Part shown: in pieces, positions 11,802 to 17,454 of the stretch
Layout: each line of letters opens with the position of its first letter
How positions within the stretch are numbered: the first letter of the stretch is position 1
NCBI GenBank assembly: GCA_001953115.1
Contig: LSSL01006068.1
Location: forward strand, 1 to 17,454
Source of the DNA: Smittium mucronatum
Taxonomy: Eukaryota > Kickxellomycota > Harpellomycetes > Harpellales > Legeriomycetaceae
Direction: 5' to 3'
DNA length: 17,454 nt
Notes under the pieces: model-generated
Told to the model about the DNA's origin: nothing
Database searches by the model: none
Seen by the model: only the letters and a program-made list of their open reading frames with translations
Position numbers and translations under genes: made by a program

Positions 11802-12590
11802 CTGCCAACTAGGCACTGAATACTTGATAGGCCTCGGTGGTGTATTGTATATTATCTTTGTGGCTACTGATTTCGCAGGGTCTGATAACAGAACTCCCAC
11901 TTCTCTTCCCCTTTGTTAAAAAAAATTCCAGTTTTTTTATCTTGTCACTAATTATTTTCTTAAAATCGTATATTTGATACAATCATTTGCACGCATAAAA
12001 CTACAAACCTCGATTAACCAAAAATTTTTACTGTCTATTAATTTTATAATCAGGTGTTCTTTGGGGCTTATTTTCTTGAAGAACTCGATGAAAGGCGATT
12101 TTTCTATAATATTTCTAATAAAACTAGTTATTATCTTCCCGTTTAGTTCTATATATAGTCTCCATATGCATGCACTTTCACTGATAGACTGCCATCTCGG
12201 TGATAACTGGAATATAGAAGACTTATACATTAAAATCTTTTTTACCTTCGGATTTTATTTGATATTATCTCAGCTAGACAATTTATGAAGATCGTCGCTG
12301 TTATCGCAGATTTTTTATATCGTACTCCATGCCAATACTTGTACATCTGTTATTTATTATGATAATTGTTTCTTCTATTCACGGAATATTGGTCGACAAA
12401 TATTAAATCCAATTCAGCTTCGTAGAAAATTAGGATCTCGAGGAAGCTCTGCTGATTCTTCACGCTAACAAATTCTGTCATTGTTCTTGGTAAGCATCGA
12501 TTTCCTAATTTTTGGGTCCGGAATCACCTCGATATCCTGTATCATACGAGGCTGGGACATTAAAAGCGCTTGAATGTCCGGAAACGAATT
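11802..12590 (-). pseudogene. Coding relic B, unidentified protein
   Basis: One minus-strand frame (codons beginning at coordinates that leave remainder 2 on division by 3) is unusually open. It has 41 codons free of stops at 12,590-12,468, about 100 at 12,254-11,955 and 38 at 11,915-11,802. The middle is damaged, with stops at 12,465, 12,414, 12,375, 12,357, 12,354, 12,315, 12,270 and 12,255, then 11,952, 11,937 and 11,916. The open block is charged and mixed in composition, with phrases such as IEFFKKISPKEHLIIKLID, and reads like a soluble protein. The opposite strand is also open at 11,974-12,288, but that frame is a short hydrophobic product isolated from other open stretches. I prefer the minus strand because it agrees with relics upstream on the same strand and in the same frame. 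No family was recognised. Confidence 0.5.
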
Positions 12591-12830
12591 TTAGAATTTC
12601 AGGAAGGTGTAACTATAACCATGGCAATAAATTTCCAATTTGTATTATCAACTGTTATTGATTAATATGTATTTAATAACTTGTTTTCTAAAATAAAACA
12701 ATGATAATTTGTAATATTAATCTATAAGAAAATAATATAATCAGAAAAATATACTAAAAAGAGAACCCCGTTACAGATGAGAAATTTTTGCCTCTATTTA
12801 TAGCAAAATTATAATTTATTATTTTTTTCA
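12591..12830. other. AT-rich interruption within the relic region
   Basis: Stops are dense in all minus frames here, and the stretch 12,640-12,760 falls back to background composition. It splits relic B from the upstream pieces. It could be an eroded intergenic gap between two old genes, or an insertion or decayed stretch within one. Confidence 0.45.
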
Positions 12831-13055
12831 TAGATGCATCATATTCCTCATTTTTTGGGGGGATTTTTTTAATAAAAAGCACTAATTAGATTCGGATAAA
12901 ACCCCGTTTGGGAAACTGTGTCTAACCAATCGCTTATTTAATACTACTTGTTTGTATTTGGATTATCTCCACGTACTAGAAGGCCAGAATTGCCTTCTAC
13001 AATGATTAAAAAATCTCACCGTGATTTCCGGATTACCTGTTAAATCAGGTTTATT
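12831..13055 (-). pseudogene. Coding relic A3, short fragment
   Basis: In the same minus-strand frame as relic B and relic A2, about 75 codons carry only two internal stops (12,963 and 12,882), and a stop follows at 12,828. The first 30 codons read as mixed protein, with phrases such as NKPDLTGNPEITVRFF, and the next begin SKYKQVVLNKRL. Composition is well above background in G+C. Alone it would be weak evidence; its frame agreement with the neighbours on both sides is what supports it. No family was recognised. Confidence 0.35.
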
Positions 13056-13199
13056 TTAGGCAACAGTGCGGACTCACCAAGATCGGCTATTTAAACATCA
13101 ATACATTTTGAATCATCTTTTGGTTTTTTTGAAACTAGCTGTAGTTTTTCTTAGCCTTTTTGCTTTTAATTAATGTAAAAAGGTCTAATTCGTGCTCTA

Positions 13200-13799
13200 T
13201 TTAATTATTTTCTTGTTCAGAAACGTCTTGAGTAAAAAAGAACACTCTTTCTTGGCGGCAAATCTACCTAGGGAGTATGTAGGATTCAGCATCGATTGAG
13301 ACCAGTTTACATGTGGTTTAATTTTTGTCTTATGGAATTTTATTCACATGCGTTCCTTAATAAAGATAATATCTGAGATTTAGCTATACCAAATCTTATG
13401 ACTTATTCCAACCTGGCGTTTTTGTCTAAGAAAAATGGAGCCGATCAGTTAACCACCTCTTTTAGATATAGAACATAGTGAACAGAAATCAGTTCAATGT
13501 AATTGATATTTATCGTACTTTCTGACCTGATCCGTAATCTGCATAGCTTTTGTGGCTAATATTCTCCATTCAGCGGCGCTTGATCTCATAAATATTTCTA
13601 CCTCCGGAGTTTCTGGTATGAACGAAATTCCATTAAATCCTATAGATATTTTCTACTTAAAATTTAATTCTGCATAATAGGTTTTATAGGATCATCATAA
13701 AATTTAATGACATTTTTCTCGACCAGGTAATTTCTTTAGTCTTATAGATTGCTTAGCATTAACTGATCTGGAAAAAGTGCCATCTGCATAACTTGAGCC
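13200..13799 (-). pseudogene. Coding relic A2, unidentified protein
   Basis: This continues the protein relic of 14,817-13,816 after a change of frame near 13,800-13,816. In 200 codons there are eight stops (13,704, 13,695, 13,692, 13,653, 13,494, 13,449, 13,380, 13,344) where about 15 are expected. The best block, 13,652-13,497, gives 52 codons of plausible protein, with phrases such as IPETPEVEIFMRSSAAEW and a helix-like charged run after it. The first block contains a YADG tetrapeptide at about 13,790, which recalls the YADD of reverse transcriptases, but no supporting motifs surround it, so no such call is made. Taken with A1, it suggests a gene of more than 500 codons. Confidence 0.45.
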
Positions 13800-13815
13800 T
13801 TTTTTATAAATATTT

Positions 13816-14817
13816 TTATAAATCCGAGAAATTTTGCCCCAAAATTAAACAGCTTCTCTTATTCTCGTAATAGATCCATGATATTTTTTTAGTTAACTTT
13901 AGAGAAATTTCTTGGCCTTCTATCTTAATATACAGATGAGTTAATCTTTTTGATGGGATTGACTTCAGATTTGAAATATTTATCAGATATCTGAGGTCAT
14001 TTGACTTCATCTTTGCTGAGAGGTGTACCGAAGGCACGTTTCTTTCGATTCCCCGAATAAGATCAGATAATTTAATTATAAATATGTTCTTATCATCTGT
14101 GTTTTTTCCCAGTTTAATACTAGGAGAAAAATATTCGCGAAAGTATCGAGGCTTAGAAACAGATTGAAAGAAAGTACCCGGAACAGATTATTTAGATATT
14201 TTTAGCAGAATATTAAGTAATTATTCCACGAATTATGAATAAATATATACAGGATGTCATATTTCAAGTTAAATTATTTCATGTATTATTTTTTTCGTTC
14301 TAACTTGCAGATTATAGATACTCTCCATCTTAATATTCCTTTCCTTAATTCCCAAACTCAATTTAGTCTGGTCAATTAATTGGTGTAACTCTAAATTATT
14401 TTTCATAATACATAATAAGTTGGTGTATATCTCCAGTCTGAAATTTTGTACTTCTTAGATTTCTTTAATAGTTAAAAATGAGGACAACTCTTTTTTAGGG
14501 ATATAGTGGGTCTTTATTTTGAGCTTTTGCCTAAAATTTTGTGTTTTTAACATCAGTGGAGGTGTTCCGCAGGCCTGCATTCTGTGGGAATGTCCCATCT
14601 TCTCCGTAAAACCTTTTAAGCCTTTCTTTAGTATTGATTCTATCTTTGACGGCCCTCGAACACCCAAGCGTCCATGAAATACAAAAACACTTCTTTTTTT
14701 CTCCTCCAAATCTGCTTTATTCGGTTCCATATCCATGAAAGTGATTAGTAGACCATTATCCGCGATTATCTGGACGACCTGGTTGTCCATGAGTTTTGCC
14801 AAAAAAAAATTGAACAT
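13816..14817 (-). pseudogene. Coding relic A1, long broken gene, unidentified
   Basis: A single minus-strand frame stays open across about 334 codons, with internal stops only at 14,455, 14,269, 14,257, 14,233, 14,221 and 14,188. At this base composition about 25 would be expected. Blocks of 120, 61 and 123 codons are stop-free. An ATG at 14,817 opens the first block, but weaker open stretches lie upstream in other frames, so the true start is unknown. The product is lysine-rich and looks soluble. The first block contains FHG (14,679-14,671) followed by SILKKGL (14,637-14,617) and GHSHR (14,592-14,578), which loosely recalls ADP-ribosyltransferase folds; the usual GIYF-type motif is not seen, so I do not name it. 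The cluster of stops at 14,271-14,188 may mark a deletion, an insertion or an eroded intron. Confidence 0.6.
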
Positions 14818-15660
14818 TGTGAGGCTCCCCCGTACTTGGAGGGAGGTTCAGACCTTAGTAACTCACACTAACTCGTTCCCTTTTTCCCCCCTGAAAAAAC
14901 AGATTGAGAGATATAATCTTCTGATCTTGGAGTTTCAGCTTCGATGATTAGTGCTGTTTCAAAAATGTTTTAGATATGCTCGGACACCATTCAACTTGCA
15001 TGAGAAATCAAAAAAGATTTCTGAATCTTGATCTCTTAGAGGTCTTTATTGCAGCGAGCTGCGCTTAGAACATCTTACATTTCATGAGAGGCTTTATTTC
15101 TGATTCTATATCTTATTTTTCTTTATATTAAAATTGATCTATCTGTATAAATTTTTGAGCCATTATTATTAGGCTATTTCCGCAAAATTTCACATTATGA
15201 TCATTAAAGAGCTAAAAGTTTCCAATATAGGGTATTCATAGTATGATCAAAATTTTCTTGATTAGTTCTGTAAAAAAAGATGCCGATCGGTTGTGTCCCA
15301 GATTCAGCGCAACCTATATCGTGAAAAGAACTGATACGTTCCACTTTAGTGCAATTAATTAAGAATGGTTAATTTTGGGAGGGTTGTAAATCACATTTAT
15401 ACCTTTTGGTTTTGCGTTTATTTCATTCCTTGTTCCACCCTTGGTGAAAATGTTTTTGTGGAAGCACTCTGAAATTGAATCAATAAGTTCTTATAGCTCT
15501 AGGAAAACGTTTTTTACAGTTACTGTACTGTTATTAGAAAGTTCAGCTCTCCCCATCAGGCGTTTGAACTACCTTAAAAAAATTTAAATCATCAAAAAAG
15601 GTTTTTAAGCCCTTGGTCGAGAGAACTATTTACACGATTTGAGTATCTGAAGATATTACC
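14818..15660. other. GC-intermediate stretch without a firm frame
   Basis: Composition stays near 33-35 % G+C, like the relics next door. The minus frame that gives short protein-like runs between 15,600 and 14,865 carries about 16 stops in 245 codons, which is close to chance. The longest run in it is 53 codons (about 15,375-15,217). It probably holds the more decayed 5' part of relic A1 or another old insertion. A pyrimidine run, TTCCCTTTTTCCCCCC, lies at 14,876-14,891. No RNA gene or regulatory site was recognised. Confidence 0.4.
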
Positions 15661-15669
15661 TTGGAAAAT

Positions 15670-15691
15670 TGGTTTGGAAATGGTTTGGAAA
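15670..15691. repeat. Exact 11-bp tandem duplication
   Basis: TGGTTTGGAAA occurs twice without a gap (15670-15680, 15681-15691). A partial earlier copy, TTGGAAA, lies at 15661-15667. It marks the place where composition drops back to the AT-rich background. Replication slippage is the simple explanation. Confidence 0.75.
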
Positions 15692-16740
15692 TAGTTGCAA
15701 AAATTTAAAAAAAATAGAAATATTATTAATTGGTTGGTAGAAAATCTTTGAAAAAGAAAATATGATAGGTTTATCTATAATGCGTACCATATCATATCAT
15801 ATATTTTAATTTTAATTTTAATTTTTTTAATTAGTGTTTTTTGGCAATTTATTAATAAAGATGATAGCACTTCATATGAATCCTAATAATGACGTATAAT
15901 TATTTCCAACGGTTTAAATGTCAAATAAAGGTCTTTTTTTTAACCAGAATCTTTCTAATAGATGAAGTGGAAGACTGAGATGATAAAATTGGGAATATCG
16001 CGATATAAAAGAGGAATAGCCAAACTTTTCAGTTAAATGAAATCTGTCAAAATTTCAAGGTGTTATGGAAATAATACCTGAATATTCGAAATATTTTAGT
16101 TTTAATTGATTTCAAGTGTTTTTTGTCTAACTCAATGATAAATTTAGAAGGGTTATTGGACAATTAGAGGGATAATAATAAAAAAATTTATAGAGTGAAA
16201 TTAATAGTATATTATATTTAATTACATGGGTCTAAGAGGCGAACTGATATTTTATGAATACTAATGAGTTCCTAAATGTGGGAAAATGTGCAATTTTAAA
16301 AGTAAGTATGAGTAAAAGAGTTCTGAGGAACTAATTTAGCACCATCATCTTTGATATCTATGTACCCTTAGGCTAGAGAATTTTTCTTGTTTGGGCGACT
16401 TGCTTTGGTAATTAAAAAAAGCTGAACACTAATTTTTTGCAATTAAAATACACTTATTTAAATGTAGATTTTAGATAATTTAGTTTTATTGAGTTTTATG
16501 TGAGTTTAAATTGTTTTATTAAAAGATACAGGAAATGTTTAAAAAAGGAAAGAAAATATAGTATTTCTAAAAGAAAAAATTGATTTTCTTTTAAAAATTA
16601 TTTTTAATATCCCCAATTAGCTATTAAGAATAAAAAAACCTAAGAAAGGAAAAATAATAATAATAATATCATCAAGAAGATGAAAATTGGGTATATAAAT
16701 GCAAAATTTTAATAAAAAAATGCGTATTGAAATTTTATAT
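15692..16740. other. AT-rich spacer with simple repeats
   Basis: No frame is convincingly open. It contains (CATAT)3 at 15,788-15,802, (TTTTAA)3 at 15,804-15,821, a perfect 12-bp palindrome ATATCGCGATAT at 15,995-16,006, and (AAT)5 at 16,653-16,667. The palindrome carries a CGCG centre, which is rare in this DNA. Positions 16,320-16,420 are a little GC-richer but have stops at about the chance rate in the minus frame used by the relic to the right. Confidence 0.55.
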
Positions 16741-17031
16741 ATTAATAGAGCTCTAAGAGCGATAATTTATTAAATTTATTGGAGAGAGAAGATATATTTA
16801 GTGTTACCGTCTTTAATGCGTAAAATAAACTGAAATTACAAATAAAAGAAATTTTTTCTGATTTTTTTTAAAAAAAGTTATATTTTTTCTATTATAAATA
16901 CTGTAAATTACCGTTATGTTATTCTTAATATATTTTTGTAAAAATTGAATGGGAACTGGGCGGATGTGACTAAATATATCTACTTTCTTCATATAATATT
17001 AATTAATTCTCGCCCTTTAAGCTCTATAAAT
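16741..17031. repeat. Degenerate inverted repeat, arms about 66 bp
   Basis: The reverse complement of 16,741-16,806 aligns with about 16,964-17,031. The alignment has a perfect 13-base block ACTAAATATATCT (a little shorter counting only the flanked core) at one end, and an 18 of 22 match, TCGC.CTT..AGCTCTAT.AAT, at the other. The A/T-only middle needs one or two gaps. The arms enclose about 157 bp. Their GC-containing ends make coincidence unlikely. It could be an old foldback element or an inverted duplication. It lies within the minus-strand coding relic C, so insertion into that gene, or duplication of part of it, are both possible. Confidence 0.5.
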
Positions 17032-17454
17032 ATATATATTATATCTCAGAGAGGAGATATATTTAGTTGTTTCAGAGGTATCATTTAATCTGTGATATTT
17101 ATATTTCGACTCCCTTGAGGGTCTATAATAATTATCAAAAATATCATATCCTGATCAAAAAGAGTGAGAAATAGTTACATCTGAAGGTATATCAGCATTA
17201 TCAGCTAAAGTTGCGCCAATATACCTTGCCTTTGGTTTTTTTAAAATCAGTGAAAATAAGTTTTGAAATTGATTTTATATTTCTAGAGATGATTTCCGCT
17301 GGTAGGAGCTTTGAGTTATCTCTAATGAATCTAAATAAATGATTAATAGCAATATGGCTATGATTCACATGGGTACTAGCACATTTATTATGGCTACTTT
17401 CTGCTTGTATATCCTATATGCGTTTACTGGGTACTTTAATTTATTTTGATGGAC
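16816..17454 (-). pseudogene. Coding relic C, partial at the right edge, unidentified
   Basis: The minus-strand frame whose codons begin at multiples of three is open across 213 codons with only five stops (17,365, 17,275, 17,155, 17,017, 16,999), where about 17 are expected. Stop-free blocks are 29, 29, 39, 45 and 61 codons. The relic runs off the window, so its 5' part is missing. The second block (from 17,364) begins with a hydrophobic stretch, IIAILLLIIYL, that could be a membrane segment. The third contains KPKARYIGATLADNADIPSD, and the fourth is rich in tyrosine, serine and arginine. The last block has an internal ATG at 16,992 and ends in a hydrophobic run. No family was recognised. 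Frame consistency is the evidence; function is unknown. Confidence 0.5.
17048..17072. repeat. Third copy of the inverted-repeat core
   Basis: On the plus strand AGATATATTTAG, preceded by a GAGAG-type purine run, repeats the left-arm core at 16,782-16,804 in the same orientation; about 19 of 20 bases agree in the best part. Immediately before it, TATATCTC (17,040-17,047) pairs with GAGATATA (17,054-17,061) as an 8-bp hairpin. The copy therefore sits in its own small foldback next to the right arm. Confidence 0.45.

Noticed and set aside
14561..14602. Plus-strand GVPQ..IL...... F, resembling the GVPQGSILGPLLF motif of non-LTR reverse transcriptases
   Set aside because: No AFD-type motif lies upstream and no YADD or FADD motif at the expected distance downstream, and the plus frame stops soon after. 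The minus strand is far more open here.
11802..14817. An alternative genetic code explaining the in-frame stops
   Set aside because: TAA, TAG and TGA all occur within the relic frames, and a change of frame is also needed. Decay explains the pattern better than reassigned codons.
14886..14946. Plus-strand KKQIERYNLLILEF run, resembling the C-terminal end of some non-LTR reverse transcriptases
   Set aside because: It is a short match in a 70-codon frame, with nothing matching on either side in that frame.
15135..15155. Minus-strand KIYTDRS, resembling the YTDGS start of RNase H domains
   Set aside because: The frame around it carries stops at about the chance rate, and no second acidic motif was found at the usual spacing.
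1..17454. CRISPR array, phage, operon or bacterial defence system
   Set aside because: No regularly spaced repeats, no intact genes and no ribosome-binding-site pattern were found anywhere in the window.

Overview
This window reads as AT-rich, gene-poor eukaryotic nuclear DNA. No intact gene can be supported in 17.45 kb: the longest uninterrupted frame with a start is 120 codons, and it sits inside a broken gene. By hand count, most of positions 300-11,000 is about 17-23 % G+C and full of A/T runs, with no rRNA, tRNA, operon or ribosome-binding-site structure. Such a gene desert fits a low-GC eukaryote with an expanded genome, for example a large-genome microsporidian, another AT-rich fungus or protist, or intergenic DNA of an AT-rich invertebrate. 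The sequence does not decide between these. A normal bacterial or organelle genome is unlikely, because 17 kb without one intact gene would be exceptional.

Layout. Positions 1-300 form a sharply different segment, about 50 % G+C at its start. It holds a 43-bp unit repeated twice, an imperfect inverted repeat around that array, and two small hairpins; it looks like the end of a repeat family. Positions 301-11,203 are AT-rich desert with only simple repeats, a run of twelve G, small hairpins and a few GC-richer patches (near 4,340, 5,150, 7,395, 9,100 and 11,030). Positions 11,204-11,417 are bounded by 29-base inverted arms and resemble a small foldback or MITE-like element.

From about 11,760 to 15,660 base composition rises to about 33-35 % G+C. 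On the minus strand there are long stretches where one frame has far fewer stops than chance. The clearest is 14,817-13,816: six internal stops in about 334 codons, where roughly 25 are expected. Downstream stretches at 13,799-13,200, 13,055-12,831 and 12,590-11,802 share one other frame. The simplest reading is the relic of one long minus-strand protein gene, or of two neighbouring genes, now broken by stops and at least one frameshift. I could not identify the protein.

Positions 14,818-15,660 keep the higher G+C without a convincing frame. AT-rich DNA returns from 15,660. A second minus-strand relic enters from the right edge (17,454-16,816, five stops in 213 codons). It overlaps a degenerate inverted repeat whose conserved core occurs three times between 16,741 and 17,072.

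Nothing here works together as a pathway. The window records decay: old coding DNA and small repeat elements being eroded toward A+T, which is also visible in the tandem repeat, where all four differences are transitions.
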